A stretch of 46,317 nucleotides of DNA from Sphingomonadales bacterium (lineage in GTDB: Bacteria > Pseudomonadota > Alphaproteobacteria > Sphingomonadales > Sphingomonadaceae): assembly GCA_006226685.1 (NCBI GenBank), contig SBGG01000032.1, forward strand, positions 1 through 46,317, read 5' to 3'. The notes beneath the pieces are model-generated. The model was not told where the DNA came from. It saw only the letters and a list, made by a program, of their open reading frames with translations, and did not search any database. The position numbers and the translations under genes were made by a program. Numbering within the stretch: position 1 is the first letter of the stretch; each line of letters begins with the position of its first letter. Positions 24,137 through 33,186 of the stretch are shown one piece after another.

Positions 24137-24868
24137 ATGACGGCGATCGGAATTATCGGCAGCGCGGGGCGCATGGGACAGGCGATCCGGGCGGAAATCG
24201 CCGCACGTGACCTCATCTGCGCCGGGGGTGTGGACCGGGGCGAAGGCAACCTTGCCGCCCTGGTGCAGGCAAGCGACGTGCTGATCGACTTTTCCGCACC
24301 GGCGGCGCTTGAGACCAATTTGAAGGCCTGCCTCGCCGCGGGCAAGCCGGTCGTAATCGGTACGACCGGTCTGGAGCCGGAGCATCACCGCCTGATCGAC
24401 GAGGCCGCCCGCACCCTTCCCGTGCTTCAGACCGGCAATACGTCGCTCGGCGTCAACTTGCTCGCCGCACTGGTCGAAGAAGCCGCCCGCCGTCTCGACG
24501 ATGACTGGGATATAGAAATTGTCGAAATGCATCACCGGCACAAGGTGGATGCCCCCTCCGGCACCGCGCTGCTGCTGGGCGAAGCCGCCGCACGGGGGCG
24601 CGGCATCAGCCTTGCCGACCATAGCGAGCGCGGCCGCGACGGCATCACCGGCGCGCGGGTGAAGGGCGCGATCGGCTTTGCGGCCTTGCGCGGCGGATCG
24701 GTGCCGGGCGACCATAGCGTGATCCTCGCCACCGAGGGCGAGAGCATCACCCTCTCCCACCGGGCCGAGAACCGCACGATTTTTGCACGCGGCGCGGTGA
24801 AGGCGGCGCTGTGGTTGAAAGACCAGACTGCCGGACGCTATGATATGAAAAGCGTATTGGGGCTCTGA
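24137..24868 (+). CDS. dapB: 4-hydroxy-tetrahydrodipicolinate reductase DapB
   Basis: A 243-residue enzyme of the diaminopimelate/lysine pathway, which reduces hydroxy-tetrahydrodipicolinate with NAD(P)H. The nucleotide-binding [13 protein letters not shown] is at the N-terminus, [10 protein letters not shown] near 78-87, and the active-site block [20 protein letters not shown] (about 136-155) is complete, with the catalytic histidine and lysine. Residues [11 protein letters not shown] follow the family pattern. Length is a little below the E. coli enzyme, as usual for alphaproteobacteria. ATG 24137. nth begins 7 bp after the stop, so the two are likely co-transcribed. Confidence 0.95.
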   Translation: MTAIGIIGSAGRMGQAIRAEIAARDLICAGGVDRGEGNLAALVQASDVLIDFSAPAALETNLKACLAAGKPVVIGTTGLEPEHHRLIDEAARTLPVLQTGNTSLGVNLLAALVEEAARRLDDDWDIEIVEMHHRHKVDAPSGTALLLGEAAARGRGISLADHSERGRDGITGARVKGAIGFAALRGGSVPGDHSVILATEGESITLSHRAENRTIFARGAVKAALWLKDQTAGRYDMKSVLGL

Positions 24869-24875
24869 CCGTCTC

Positions 24876-25529
24876 ATGAAAAAAGCCGACATCTTCGAAT
24901 TTTACCGGCGGCTGGCCGAGCTTAACCCTGCCCCGCGTACCGAACTCGAATATGGCAATGTCTATCAGCTTCTGGTCGCGGTCGTTCTCTCCGCGCAGGC
25001 AACCGATGTCGGCGTCAACAAGGCCACGCGCGCTCTGTTTCAGGAGGTCAAAACTCCCGCGCAGATGGTCGCGCTGGGCGAAGAAAAGCTGAAGGAGCAT
25101 ATCAAGACCATCGGTCTCTTCAACAGCAAGGCCAAAAACGTCATCGCCCTGTCGGAAATTTTGGTGCGCGATTATGGCGGCGAAGTGCCGGAGGATCGCG
25201 ACACGCTCACCACCCTGCCGGGCGTCGGGCGCAAAACCGCCAATGTGGTGATGAACACCGCTTTTGGTGCGGAAACCTTCGCGGTCGACACCCATATTTT
25301 CCGCGTCGGCAACCGCACCGGCCTCGCGCCGGGCAAAACGGTGCTCGATGTCGAAAAGAAACTGGAGAAACAGACCCCCGCCCCGTTCCGCCGCGACGCC
25401 CATCACTGGCTGATCCTGCACGGCCGTTATATCTGCAAGGCGCGACGGCCGGAATGCTGGCGTTGTCCGGTAGCGGACCTGTGCCGGTACAAGCCGAAAA
25501 CAGCGGCGCCGGTGACAAAAGGAACCTGA
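24876..25529 (+). CDS. nth: Endonuclease III (DNA glycosylase/AP lyase) Nth
   Basis: A 217-residue base-excision repair enzyme that removes oxidised pyrimidines and cuts the abasic site. The helix-hairpin-helix is LPGVGRKTANVVMN, containing the catalytic lysine K120, and the catalytic aspartate D138 is in FAVDTHIFRV. Both positions equal those of the E. coli enzyme. The 4Fe-4S ligands follow as C-x6-C-x2-C-x5-C in CKARRPECWRCPVADLC near the C-terminus. ATG 24876, 7 bp after dapB. All family features are present, so activity is expected. Confidence 0.96.
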   Translation: MKKADIFEFYRRLAELNPAPRTELEYGNVYQLLVAVVLSAQATDVGVNKATRALFQEVKTPAQMVALGEEKLKEHIKTIGLFNSKAKNVIALSEILVRDYGGEVPEDRDTLTTLPGVGRKTANVVMNTAFGAETFAVDTHIFRVGNRTGLAPGKTVLDVEKKLEKQTPAPFRRDAHHWLILHGRYICKARRPECWRCPVADLCRYKPKTAAPVTKGT

Positions 25530-25595
25530 ATCCATCGTCAGCTTCTGTTCAGCCGACATGGGTATAAGAAGCCATCATAAAAATGGAGAATCACT

Positions 25596-26006
25596 ATGCC
25601 CTCCGCATCATCCATGATCTCCCGCTCCCTCGCCATCGCCGGTCTGACGCTGGCCCTTGCGACCGCCCCCGCCCTCGCCAAGGACAAGAAGGGCAAGGCC
25701 GATACGCTCGTCCCGGTCGGCGAACCGGTCAGCTGCATCACGCCCAGCAATATTCGCTCCACCCATGTCATCGACGATCAGACGATCGATTTCGAAATGG
25801 CGGGCGGCACCATTTATCGCAACAAGCTGCCCTATAGCTGCCCCAGCCTGGGGTTCGAGGAGCGGTTCGCTTATAAACTCAGCACCAACCAGCTTTGCTC
25901 CGTCGACATCATCACCGTCCTGCACAGCTTCGGCTCAGGCGGGCTGAGTCAGGGTGCCAGTTGCGGCCTCGGCATGTTCCAGAAGATGGAAAAGCCCGCA
26001 AAATAG
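25596..26006 (+). CDS. Small exported protein of unknown function
   Basis: A 136-residue exported protein. The signal peptide is at 1-28 (SLAIAGLTLALATAPALA, cleaved after ALA). The mature part begins with a lysine-rich KDKKGKAD stretch, then VPVGEPVSCITPSNIRSTHV, FEMAGGTIYRNKLPYSCPSL and ending in GLGMFQKMEKPAK. Four cysteines (SCIT, YSCP, LCSV, SCGL) may form two disulfides. Similar small proteins are widespread in sphingomonads (compare the DUF6491-type pattern), but no function is known. ATG 25596 is chosen to give the signal peptide, with GGAG some 14 bp upstream; the 66-bp gap after nth makes a separate promoter possible. It is the last gene before the tRNA-Arg junction. Confidence 0.7.
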   Translation: MPSASSMISRSLAIAGLTLALATAPALAKDKKGKADTLVPVGEPVSCITPSNIRSTHVIDDQTIDFEMAGGTIYRNKLPYSCPSLGFEERFAYKLSTNQLCSVDIITVLHSFGSGGLSQGASCGLGMFQKMEKPAK

Positions 26007-26117
26007 TCATTTCTATTTGGGCAGGCACTTTGCCTGCCCGCTATTTTCAGCATTTGCGCATTTGTGACTGGCATAGCGCGCACGGCTTTGCTAAGCGACG
26101 CCCTCGCACAGCGATAC

Positions 26118-26163
<46 letters not shown>

Positions 26164-26233
26164 GTCAAGCTGATATTCGGGCGTTTGAGGAAGAAAATAA
26201 GGTCGTAGAAACAGGGTTTTAGGCCGATTTTGA

Positions 26234-26492
26234 CGGAAGCGGTTTTTCGAGGCAAAAGCGTCGCGGAAGCACCACGGAAGCAGTCGGCAGATTGACGATT
26301 TTCGAGCCCCCAACTAAGGGGGACCGGATGCACTCGTAGCTCAGCTGGATAGAGCGCCGCCCTCCGAAGGCGGAGGCCACAGGTTCGAATCCTGTCGAGT
26401 GCGCCAAATTTCCCCTTAGAAATCAAACGCTTGAATCAGGCGTCTTGTGCGGCCTCCAGCGCAATTTCCACCACGGAAGCAGTCGCGGAAGC
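26234..26492. repeat. Five CGGAAGC repeats around tRNA-Arg, attachment-site scar
   Basis: CGGAAGC occurs at 26234, 26264, 26275, 26474 and 26486, on both sides of the complete tRNA-Arg. The 17-bp sequence CACCACGGAAGCAGTCG is present twice as a direct repeat, at 26270-26286 and 26469-26485. Clustered short repeats flanking a tRNA are typical of integrase arm-type sites. No integrase gene remains nearby, so this looks like a scar of an excised or decayed element. Confidence 0.6.
26330..26406 (+). tRNA. tRNA-Arg (CCG)
   Basis: A complete 77-nt tRNA: acceptor GCACTCG pairs with CGAGTGC, D-arm GCTCAGCTGGATAGAGC, anticodon stem CCGCC/GGCGG with loop CTCCGAA (anticodon CCG at 26364-26366), T-arm ACAGG-TTCGAAT-CCTGT, discriminator G and encoded CCA. 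It reads the arginine codon CGG. Its 3' end marks the left border of the metal-resistance region. Confidence 0.96.
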
Positions 26493-26960
26493 AGCAATTT
26501 CCACCAAACCCCCTCAATTTCAATAGTTTACGAATCTTCAGTCCTCGGCGGCGCGGTTGCTCGCGAATCGACGGCGCTATCAGTGGAGAGTTCCTGGATT
26601 TCAGCCGGAGATTTGAGACACCTGTCTCGGCGTCGCGATCGCGCAACAGTTAAGACCGACGATTTCGTCGGTTTGCGAGCGCTCGCCGAGGCCTGCAGAA
26701 ATCGCTTTCGCCTTCGGGGCGAGCCTTTACGACAGTGCCGAGGTCGTGCCGTTCGGCAATCGCTTGATGGCAACGCCAGTATTATTGTCATGGAACTGAG
26801 GACAGGCGGCGGTAAAGCCGTAGAGCAGTGCAGAGGTGGGCAAATGATAAAATCCTTCGACCGGAAACTGGGTCCCCTGGTGGTTGCTTTGGCGTTGACG
26901 GCCTGTGGCGGCCAATCGGGCCGGAGTGCGACGAGTGTTCTCGTGCGCCCTCGCCGGGCG
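26407..26960. other. Sparse region after tRNA-Arg with a lipoprotein-like start
   Basis: Apart from the repeats at 26469-26492, only one item stands out. From ATG 26844 (AGAGGTGGG upstream) the sequence encodes MIKSFDRKLGPLVVALALTA followed by C21, a good lipoprotein signal, then GGQSGRSATSV. The frame afterwards runs antisense into the exported-protein gene at 26961, where its composition becomes meaningless. It may be the surviving start of a lipoprotein gene cut by a rearrangement. No other gene is supported. Confidence 0.35.
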
Positions 26961-27887
26961 TCAGTTTCCATATTCGCGCCCGATCTCGAAATAGCCGATC
27001 AGGTCGTTGTCGGGGCCGCCAACGCTTTCCAGCGCCGCCACGGCGAAGCAGCGATGCGACTTGTCGTCGAGGCACCAGAGCGTGGCCGAAACACGGCTGC
27101 CCGATTGAGAATCGGCGATCGCCGCCTCGAACGCCGCGCCATGGTGCCGCTTCAGGAAGGCGCCCGGACGTCCCGCCACGCCAAATCCCGAACGCGCGTC
27201 GCGCTCTTTGAAATAGCGCTCCGCGCCGATCCGGTAACGACCCTCCAGGCGGGCGTTCAGGACTTCGACCATCCGCGTGCGATCGGCGGCGCGCGGCGTG
27301 ATGCGCCTGCCATCGGGGGGAGGCAAATCCGCAAGGACGGGCGGAGCCTTGCCCTCGGAATGGGCAGGCTGTCCGGCGCTGCAGGGTTGCCCTGCTGCCA
27401 CGACGTCGGGCACCTTCCGGAGCTCGAAATAGCTCAGGAGATGCTTGCGCCCCGGCAGTGCATTTTCTAGCGCAGCGAGTGCGATGAGCCTCCCCGGAGC
27501 ATCCCGCACCGCCCATGTCGCAATGAGGTCGTAGCCGGGGCTGTATCCGTCGGGCAGGACGCGATAGCCTTGCAGAAGCGGCTCGATGTCGCCGCCGGCC
27601 GCCTTGCCGATTGCTGCCCATTGGAGGTCACGCGCCGGAAGCGCGATCGATCGCTGGCCGGCGATACAATAGCTGCCCGACAGATAGTCGCTCACGGTGC
27701 TCGCAAGCGCCCGTTGTTCGTCCCCGAAGGACTGTGCGGAAAGATCGGGGCCGAAACGCTCCGGCAGCGCGTCCAGCATGGTCTGATCAGTAACATCGGC
27801 CAGCACCGGCTGACCGACCGCCATCGTCATTGCGGTCATCAGCGATGTCACTGCGAACCGCCACCGCGCCCCGACGCCGTCCGCCAT
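26961..27887 (-). CDS. Exported protein of unknown function
   Basis: A 308-residue exported protein that I do not recognise. The N-terminus MADGVGARWRFAVTSLMTAM, continuing TMAVGQPVLA, is a Sec signal. The mature part seems to contain two related halves: an N-terminal one (LSGSYCIAGQRSIALPARDL, then LLSYFELRKVP) and a C-terminal one (RYRIGAERYFKERDARSG, then LIGYFEIGREYGN). Both include a catalogue-like pattern with a terminal YFE strand, suggesting an internal duplication. ATG 27887 gives the signal and has GGGG upstream; the frame is open to 28010. It lies at the border between the tRNA-Arg scar and the copper genes, with no evident link to copper. Confidence 0.65.
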   Translation of the reverse strand: MADGVGARWRFAVTSLMTAMTMAVGQPVLADVTDQTMLDALPERFGPDLSAQSFGDEQRALASTVSDYLSGSYCIAGQRSIALPARDLQWAAIGKAAGGDIEPLLQGYRVLPDGYSPGYDLIATWAVRDAPGRLIALAALENALPGRKHLLSYFELRKVPDVVAAGQPCSAGQPAHSEGKAPPVLADLPPPDGRRITPRAADRTRMVEVLNARLEGRYRIGAERYFKERDARSGFGVAGRPGAFLKRHHGAAFEAAIADSQSGSRVSATLWCLDDKSHRCFAVAALESVGGPDNDLIGYFEIGREYGN

Positions 27888-28699
27888 CACCCCGGCTCGC
27901 TCAAATCCGCGGCCTGGCTGTCCCGACTTCCTGCCTGCCGCGCCTATTTGAGTACCTGACGGAACCGAAACGATCGGTGACGGCATCAGGTGCAAGAGGA
28001 TGTGCTTCATATCACCGGCTTCAATATAGTGGATGTTTCAAGGAGATAAGGCCGCGGTGACCATGCTCTGTGTCCCTGATCACACAATATTCGATTTTCT
28101 TCGGATGCTGGGGGCGCGGTGCGGCATGAAAGGTCATATGATCGGGATCGCGATCCCCGCTCTGGACCGCGATATGTGAAACAGATGTCAAATCCGGGCA
28201 ACGAGCCGATCCGTAGTGATGTATGCTTTCCAGCCCTGTATGGCTAAATGTGGACGGTCCCAAATCACCCAATTCTCGCGGTTTTGCTCCTATGCGCTGC
28301 CGGCCAGCCATCGGCCGATTCTCCGCTCGCGGAGTCAGTGATTTCCAAAATGGTGAAACGGCGGCTTTGGGGCGGGAAGCGGACTGCCTGCATTCAGGCT
28401 TTGGAGAGCGAGCAATGGAACCGGCTATCAGGCCTTGGAAGTTTGCCCGGCAATCATGTGATTTCCTGTAGCTGCCCAGTCCGCTCAGCCAATATACTGA
28501 TTATATGGGGCGCGGCCGTGTCGGCCGCCGCAGTCGTCCCTCGGAAAGGTCAGGCGAGATGGCTGGGACGAGAGTGTGAACCGCGCGGGGCCGCGCCGTC
28601 GCTTCGGCGGCTTCGCCGCATCCCAGAACTGTTCGGCGTCGCCTAGGAATTGCGGGTCGAAATACGTGCGGGAAGTCTTCGGTTCGGAAAGTTTTCCCC
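27888..28699. other. Long gap before copA
   Basis: About 800 bp in which no gene is convincing. Short open frames on both strands (for example 28223-28471 plus and 28485-28727 minus) have no family resemblance and poor ribosome sites. The base composition is slightly lower in GC around 28080-28130 and 28480-28510 than in the flanking genes. Only the CueR-type promoter at its right end is recognised. Confidence 0.4.
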
Positions 28700-28730
28700 T
28701 TGACCTTCCCATCGTTGGAAACCCCACAAC
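28700..28730 (+). promoter_or_regulatory. CueR-type promoter of copA
   Basis: TTGACC (28700-28705) is followed by TTCCCATCGTTGGAAACC and CCACAAC, i.e. a -35 element with a long spacer that holds a CCTTCC/GGAAAC dyad, the layout of MerR-family promoters. It is 58-63 bp upstream of the copA ATG. It is the first of six related sites in the island. Confidence 0.8.
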
Positions 28731-28762
28731 CCGGTCAATCGAAGAAAACCGGAGATTTTGTG

Positions 28763-31297
28763 ATGGCCGATGTGGTGCAATTGAAGCGCGAAAGCGATAA
28801 CCCGGCCACCAGATTGGCGCAGTTAAGCGTCGCCGTCGCCGATATGACCTGCGCCTCGTGCGTCGGCCATGTCGAAAAGGCGATCGCCAAGCTGCCGGGC
28901 GTGAACGGGGTCAGCGTCAATCTGGCGACCGAACGCGCCGATGTGACATTCGCGGGCGCCGCTGACCCGATTGCCGTCGTGCAGGCGATCGAGCGCGCGG
29001 GCTATCAGGTGCCCGAGGTCGAGGTCGAAATTGGCGTTGCGGGCATGACGTGCGCGTCGTGCGTCGGTCATGTTGAAAAAGCGCTGTCCAAGGTTCCAGG
29101 TGTCATTACCGCCACCGTCAATCTGGCGACCGAGAAAGCCAGCATCCGCTATCATCTTGGCATTGCGTCGCTTGGCGATCTGGAGGGCGCGATCCGCGGC
29201 GCCGGTTACGAACCGCGCCGGATTGAGGATGATGGCGCATCGTCCGACCAGCAAGCCTCGGCGCGCGAAGAGGAGCTCATCGGCTTGCGCCGGTCGCTGC
29301 TTCTCGCCGCGGTGCTGGCCTTGCCGGTCTTCATACTCGAGATGGGCTCGCACCTCATCCCCGCGGTCCATGATTTCGTCATGGCCACGATCGGAATGCA
29401 GACGAGCTGGCTGATCCAGTTCGTCCTAACCACGCTGGTGCTCTTCGGGCCTGGGCTACGTTTTTTCCAGAAGGGCATTCCCGCGATCCTGCGCGGCACG
29501 CCCGATATGAACTCGCTCGTCACGCTGGGGACGAGCGCCGCCTGGGGCTATTCGCTGGTCGCGACCTTCGCCCCCGGCGTGCTGCCGGCGGGCACCGCCA
29601 ATGTCTATTATGAAGCCGCGGCGGTGATCGTCGCGCTGATCCTGCTTGGCCGCTATCTTGAGGCCAAGGCCAAGGGGCGAACGTCGGAGGCGATCAAGCG
29701 GCTCGTCGGACTGCAGGCGAAAACCGCCCGCGTCGTGCGCGATGGCACGGCGCTGGAAGTCGCGCTCGCGGATGTCCGTACGGGCGATATCGTCCAGGTG
29801 CGTCCGGGCGAACGCGTGCCGGTCGATGGCGAAGTTGTTGACGGAAACTCCTATGTTGACGAGTCGATGATCACCGGCGAGCCGGTCCCGGTTGCCAAGT
29901 CCGCGGGCGCAGCGGTCGTCGGCGGCACGATCAACAAGACCGGCGCCTTCACCTTCCGCGCGACCAAGGTCGGCGCGGACACGGTGTTGGCGCAGATCAT
30001 TCGCATGGTCGAGCAGGCGCAGGGATCGAAGCTGCCGATCCAGGCGATGGTCGACAAGGTGACCGCCTGGTTCGTCCCCGCAGTAATGGGGATCGCGGGG
30101 CTGACCTTCCTGATCTGGCTCATCTTCGGCCCCGATCCGGCGCTGACCTTCGCGCTGGTGAATGCGGTCGCGGTGCTGATCATCGCCTGCCCGTGCGCGA
30201 TGGGTCTTGCGACCCCGACGTCGATCATGGTGGGAACCGGGCGCGCTGCCGAACTGGGGGTGCTGTTCCGCAAGGGCGAGGCGCTTCAGACGCTGCGCGA
30301 CGTGAGCGTCGTGGCGCTCGACAAGACCGGCACGTTGACCAAGGGGCGCCCCGAACTGACCGACATCGAGCCGGCGGCCGGGTTCGGGCGCGACGAGGTG
30401 CTCGCGCTGGTCGCCAGCGTCGAAAGCCAGTCCGAGCACCCGATCGCCGAGGCGATCGTGGCTGCCGCGGACGCGCGGGGTCTTGACGTCCAGTCGCCCA
30501 CAGCATTCGAAGCCATTCCCGGGTACGGCGTTTCGGCGCGGGTCGGCGATCGCGACGTTCGGGTCGGCGCCGACCGGTTCATGAACAAGCTGGGGCATGA
30601 TGTCTCGGCCTTTGCCGCCAAGGCCCGCGAACTCGGCGCGCAAGGCAAATCCCCGCTCTATGCCGCGATCGACGGCAAGCTTGCGGCGGTGATCGCGGTC
30701 GCCGATCCGATCAAGGACACGACGCCCGAGGCGATCAGCGCGCTGCACGCGCTCGGACTCAAGGTCGCGATGATCACCGGCGACAATCAGGCGACGGCCG
30801 ATGCCGTCGCGCGGACGCTGGGGATCGACGAGGTGGTCGGCGAAGTGCTTCCCGACGGAAAGGTCGATGCGCTCAACCGGCTTCGGGCGGGGGGCCGCAA
30901 GGTTGCTTTCGTCGGCGACGGCATCAACGACGCCCCCGCGCTCGCCGAGGCCGATGTCGGCCTGGCGATCGGCACCGGCACTGATGTTGCGATCGAGTCC
31001 GCCGACGTCGTTCTGATGTCGGGCGACCTTCGCGGCGTGGTCAATGCGATCGCGCTGTCGAAGGCGACGATCCGGAACATCCAGCAGAATCTGTTCTGGG
31101 CGTTCGGCTATAATGCGGCGCTGATCCCCGTCGCAGCCGGCGCGCTCTATCCGCTCAACGGCACTTTGCTGTCGCCGGTCTTCGCGGCTGGTGCGATGGC
31201 GCTGTCGAGCGTCTTCGTGCTAAGCAACGCGCTCAGGCTGAAGGCGTTCCGGCCGGTGATCGCGTCCGACAAAAACGCAGAAGGAGAGGCAGCATGA
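28763..31297 (+). CDS. copA: Cu(I)-exporting P1B-type ATPase CopA
   Basis: An 844-residue copper ATPase that pumps Cu(I) from the cytosol to the periplasm. Two N-terminal heavy-metal-associated domains each carry MTCASC (C30/C33 and C97/C100). The membrane metal site is the CPC motif C476-P-C478 in [13 protein letters not shown]. Phosphorylation occurs at D520 in DKTGTLT, with TGEPVP (actuator), [10 protein letters not shown] (the P1B-specific HP motif), MITGDN and [16 protein letters not shown]. Eight membrane helices are expected. These motifs define the Cu+ subtype. ATG 28763 has GGAG nine bases upstream. The cueR gene overlaps the stop by ATGA, and a CueR-type promoter lies just upstream, so copper induces the pair through CueR. 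Confidence 0.96.
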   Translation: MADVVQLKRESDNPATRLAQLSVAVADMTCASCVGHVEKAIAKLPGVNGVSVNLATERADVTFAGAADPIAVVQAIERAGYQVPEVEVEIGVAGMTCASCVGHVEKALSKVPGVITATVNLATEKASIRYHLGIASLGDLEGAIRGAGYEPRRIEDDGASSDQQASAREEELIGLRRSLLLAAVLALPVFILEMGSHLIPAVHDFVMATIGMQTSWLIQFVLTTLVLFGPGLRFFQKGIPAILRGTPDMNSLVTLGTSAAWGYSLVATFAPGVLPAGTANVYYEAAAVIVALILLGRYLEAKAKGRTSEAIKRLVGLQAKTARVVRDGTALEVALADVRTGDIVQVRPGERVPVDGEVVDGNSYVDESMITGEPVPVAKSAGAAVVGGTINKTGAFTFRATKVGADTVLAQIIRMVEQAQGSKLPIQAMVDKVTAWFVPAVMGIAGLTFLIWLIFGPDPALTFALVNAVAVLIIACPCAMGLATPTSIMVGTGRAAELGVLFRKGEALQTLRDVSVVALDKTGTLTKGRPELTDIEPAAGFGRDEVLALVASVESQSEHPIAEAIVAAADARGLDVQSPTAFEAIPGYGVSARVGDRDVRVGADRFMNKLGHDVSAFAAKARELGAQGKSPLYAAIDGKLAAVIAVADPIKDTTPEAISALHALGLKVAMITGDNQATADAVARTLGIDEVVGEVLPDGKVDALNRLRAGGRKVAFVGDGINDAPALAEADVGLAIGTGTDVAIESADVVLMSGDLRGVVNAIALSKATIRNIQQNLFWAFGYNAALIPVAAGALYPLNGTLLSPVFAAGAMALSSVFVLSNALRLKAFRPVIASDKNAEGEAA

Positions 31298-31761
31298 ACA
31301 TCGGCCGCGCTTCCAAATTGTCGGGGGTCTCGACGAAAATGATCCGCTATTATGAGCAGACGGGGCTCATCCCCAAGGCCGCGCGCCACGACTCGGGCTA
31401 TCGCGACTATGACGAGGCCGACGTGCATCGGCTTCGCTTCATCCGGCGCGCGCGCGATCTCGGCTTTACGGTGGAGCAGATCGGCGAGCTGCTCGGCCTC
31501 TGGTCGGACCGGAGCCGCGCCAGCGCCGATGTTAAATCATTCGCGCTGGGACATATCGAACGGCTCCGCGGAAAAATGGCCGAAATCGAAGCGATGGTGC
31601 GGACGCTCGAAACGCTCGCCGATCATTGCCACGGCGATGACCGCCCCGACTGCCCGATCATCGAAGGGCTGGCCGACGACGACGGCGAGCCCTCGCGGCT
31701 CGAACCCCGCGAGCCGCAGCGTTTCGGCGGACCCGGCGGGCCGCCCGCACGGCGGCACTGA
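31294..31761 (+). CDS. cueR: Copper-responsive MerR-family activator CueR
   Basis: A 155-residue MerR-type regulator. The winged HTH is [20 protein letters not shown] followed by [19 protein letters not shown], then a dimerisation coiled coil. The metal loop is [11 protein letters not shown] with cysteines at exactly C112 and C120, and S77 is at the position that in E. coli CueR selects +1 ions (Cu, Ag, Au). The protein is therefore a monovalent-metal sensor that untwists promoters with long spacers. The C-terminal 30 residues are Pro/Gly/Arg-rich and longer than in E. coli. It is translationally coupled to copA. Six promoters of the matching type in this island are its likely targets. Confidence 0.94.
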   Translation: MNIGRASKLSGVSTKMIRYYEQTGLIPKAARHDSGYRDYDEADVHRLRFIRRARDLGFTVEQIGELLGLWSDRSRASADVKSFALGHIERLRGKMAEIEAMVRTLETLADHCHGDDRPDCPIIEGLADDDGEPSRLEPREPQRFGGPGGPPARRH

Positions 31762-31887
31762 GCCCGCCCGGCCCTGTGGGCCCTGGCCGTTGTCTGGCTG
31801 AACCCGGGCGAATCCGGCACATCCACGCCAGCGACGTCGGCGCCGACTGACCACACATCATCGGCATTCGCTTCGACCGAATTAGGG

Positions 31888-31918
31888 TTGACCCTGCCAT
31901 CGTTGGAAGCCGCATCTC
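31888..31918 (+). promoter_or_regulatory. CueR-type promoter of the glutaredoxin operon
   Basis: TTGACC (31888-31893), then CTGCCATCGTTGGAAGCC and GCATCTC. It shares with the copA site the block CCATCGTTGGAA at the same distance from TTGACC. It is 118 bp upstream of the glutaredoxin ATG. Confidence 0.75.
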
Positions 31919-32005
31919 CTGGCGGGCGGCCAGCACGAGGAGGCATTCCGACGGCCCCAAGCCGTCGCTCCTCTCCGCCGCTCGTGACCGACAAGGAACA
32001 AGATC

Positions 32006-32269
32006 ATGCCTGCGACCACTCCCGAGATACTCATCTATTCCACAGCGACCTGTCCCGATTGCCGAGCACTTAAGGCGTGGCTGACCAGCCGCGGACTCGC
32101 CTGGACCGAAAAGGATATGTCGGACCCGGCGATCATGGCGGAAGCCAAGATGCGCACCGGCGTGCGCGTCGCACCGATCACGCTTGTTGGCGACCAAATC
32201 TTCCACGGAACCTTCGCATCGCAGAAGCCGAGGCTCGTCGAGGCGCTTGGCCTCGCCGACGCCGTTTGA
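32006..32269 (+). CDS. Glutaredoxin-like thiol-disulfide protein
   Basis: An 87-residue glutaredoxin/mycoredoxin-type protein with the redox motif CPDC at C16-C19 (ILIYSTATCPDCRALKAWL), the cis-Pro region VRVAPITLVGDQ, and a closing IFHG...VEALG as in small NrdH-like or Grx-type proteins. The dithiol motif CPDC suggests disulfide reduction; such proteins may also bind Cu(I) or hand over Fe-S clusters. It is the first gene of an operon with a ferredoxin, a MerR-type protein and an MFS transporter, under a CueR-type promoter. A natural role is to keep thiols reduced or to protect Fe-S clusters during copper stress; this is inference. ATG 32006 has AAGGAA about ten bases upstream. Confidence 0.85.
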   Translation: MPATTPEILIYSTATCPDCRALKAWLTSRGLAWTEKDMSDPAIMAEAKMRTGVRVAPITLVGDQIFHGTFASQKPRLVEALGLADAV

Positions 32270-32282
32270 GCGGGGGGCGGCC

Positions 32283-32693
32283 GTGACGCGAACCGTTGAT
32301 ATCCACCAAGCCGGCCGCGCCATCGCGGTCGGCGACGGCCAGACAATCCTCGAGGCGGCGCTCGATGCCGGCATCGCCTATCCGCATGGCTGCCGTTCGG
32401 GCCGCTGCGGCACGTGCAAGTCGCGGCTCGTGGCTGGCGAGGTCGACATGCTGCCCCACACGTGCTTCGCACTCACCCCCGAGGAAAAGGCGCAAGGGCT
32501 CATTCTGGCGTGCCGCGCACAGCCGCTCACCAACATTGAGGTCGCATGGCTCGGCAAGGAGGATGAAGCCGTTGCCCACCCGGCCCGCCGCGTCAAAACC
32601 GATGTCGCCGCACCCGATGATGCCACGCGCGCCAACACCGAGCCACCGTTTCAGTACGCGGCGCGCCAAGCAGGCGGGAAGACGGCATCATGA
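32283..32693 (+). CDS. Plant-type [2Fe-2S] ferredoxin
   Basis: A 136-residue ferredoxin. The cluster ligands are C37, C42, C45 and C77 in the C-x4-C-x2-C-x31-C arrangement (PHGCRSGRCGTCKSRL ... GLILAC). GEVDMLPHTCFALTPEEKAQ is typical of the ferredoxin domain fused to oxygenase reductases, but here no flavin or NAD domain follows. The last 45 residues are Ala-rich and probably flexible. GTG 32283 is used with GGGGGGC upstream, 13 bp after the glutaredoxin stop; ATG starts are lacking. Its stop overlaps the next gene by ATGA. Copper destroys exposed Fe-S clusters, so a ferredoxin induced by copper may replace a damaged one or reduce Cu(II) or a partner; the electron donor is not encoded nearby. 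Confidence 0.88.
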   Translation: MTRTVDIHQAGRAIAVGDGQTILEAALDAGIAYPHGCRSGRCGTCKSRLVAGEVDMLPHTCFALTPEEKAQGLILACRAQPLTNIEVAWLGKEDEAVAHPARRVKTDVAAPDDATRANTEPPFQYAARQAGGKTAS

Positions 32694-33178
32694 ATGTCGG
32701 GCGGGCCGCCATGTTGATCGGCGCTTCGGCGAGGCTGATCCGGGATCTGGAGCAAATAGGCTTCATCGCCAGGGTGGGCGGCACGGCAGGCAGCCGCCGC
32801 GCCTTTTCGCAAATGCTGCGCCTTGCCCGCCGCGGCCGCGATCTCGGCTTGACAATCGAACGGGCGCTGATCCTGCTTCAGCTCTGGCGCGCCCGTTCGG
32901 ACGCCGATGCCGGGACGATCGCGCACCGCCACGCCGATGCGCTGAAGCGCCATATCACCGACATTCAGGCGATGGTGAGCGCGCTTGAGCATCTCGCCTC
33001 CTTCGCCAAAAGCGACGCGCGCGGCGACGGGCCGAACCGCAATGACATGGCAAACGACAAGGCCGCGATAGCCCCGGCTGGACGCGCGCGCCTCCGCCTC
33101 CGCCGCAACCCGGCGCGGTTCGCCGCGGAGAAAGCGGCATTGGCCCCGTGGTGCGCGTCGACGGAGCGGCGGACGTGA
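32690..33178 (+). CDS. CueR paralogue without metal ligands (MerR family)
   Basis: A 162-residue MerR-family protein that is clearly related to CueR: MNVGRAAMLIGASARLIRDL corresponds to the HTH start, RRGRDLGLTIERALILLQLW to the second half, and the coiled coil ends in DIQAMVSALEHLASFA. The metal loop has lost both cysteines: where CueR has [10 protein letters not shown], this protein has FAKSDARGDGPNRND. The serine selecting Cu+ is also absent (the loop is two residues shorter). The YYE pair of the recognition region is DLE, and the wing RDY is RAF. It cannot sense copper in the CueR way. It could be a constitutive antagonist of CueR at the same promoters or sense another signal. The C-terminal 45 residues are basic. 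Coupled to the ferredoxin (ATGA overlap). Confidence 0.85.
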   Translation: MNVGRAAMLIGASARLIRDLEQIGFIARVGGTAGSRRAFSQMLRLARRGRDLGLTIERALILLQLWRARSDADAGTIAHRHADALKRHITDIQAMVSALEHLASFAKSDARGDGPNRNDMANDKAAIAPAGRARLRLRRNPARFAAEKAALAPWCASTERRT

Positions 33179-33186
33179 CGCAAGAG

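Noticed and set aside
26219..26407. Minus-strand frame beginning [16 protein letters not shown]
   Set aside because: This is the well-known false protein read antisense through tRNA-Arg; the region encodes the tRNA, not a protein.
28485..28727. 80-residue minus-strand frame upstream of copA
   Set aside because: It runs antisense through the copA promoter, has no ribosome site and no recognisable domain.
29456..30748. 430-residue frame antisense to copA
   Set aside because: Shadow of a high-GC gene; CopA has every catalytic motif on the other strand.
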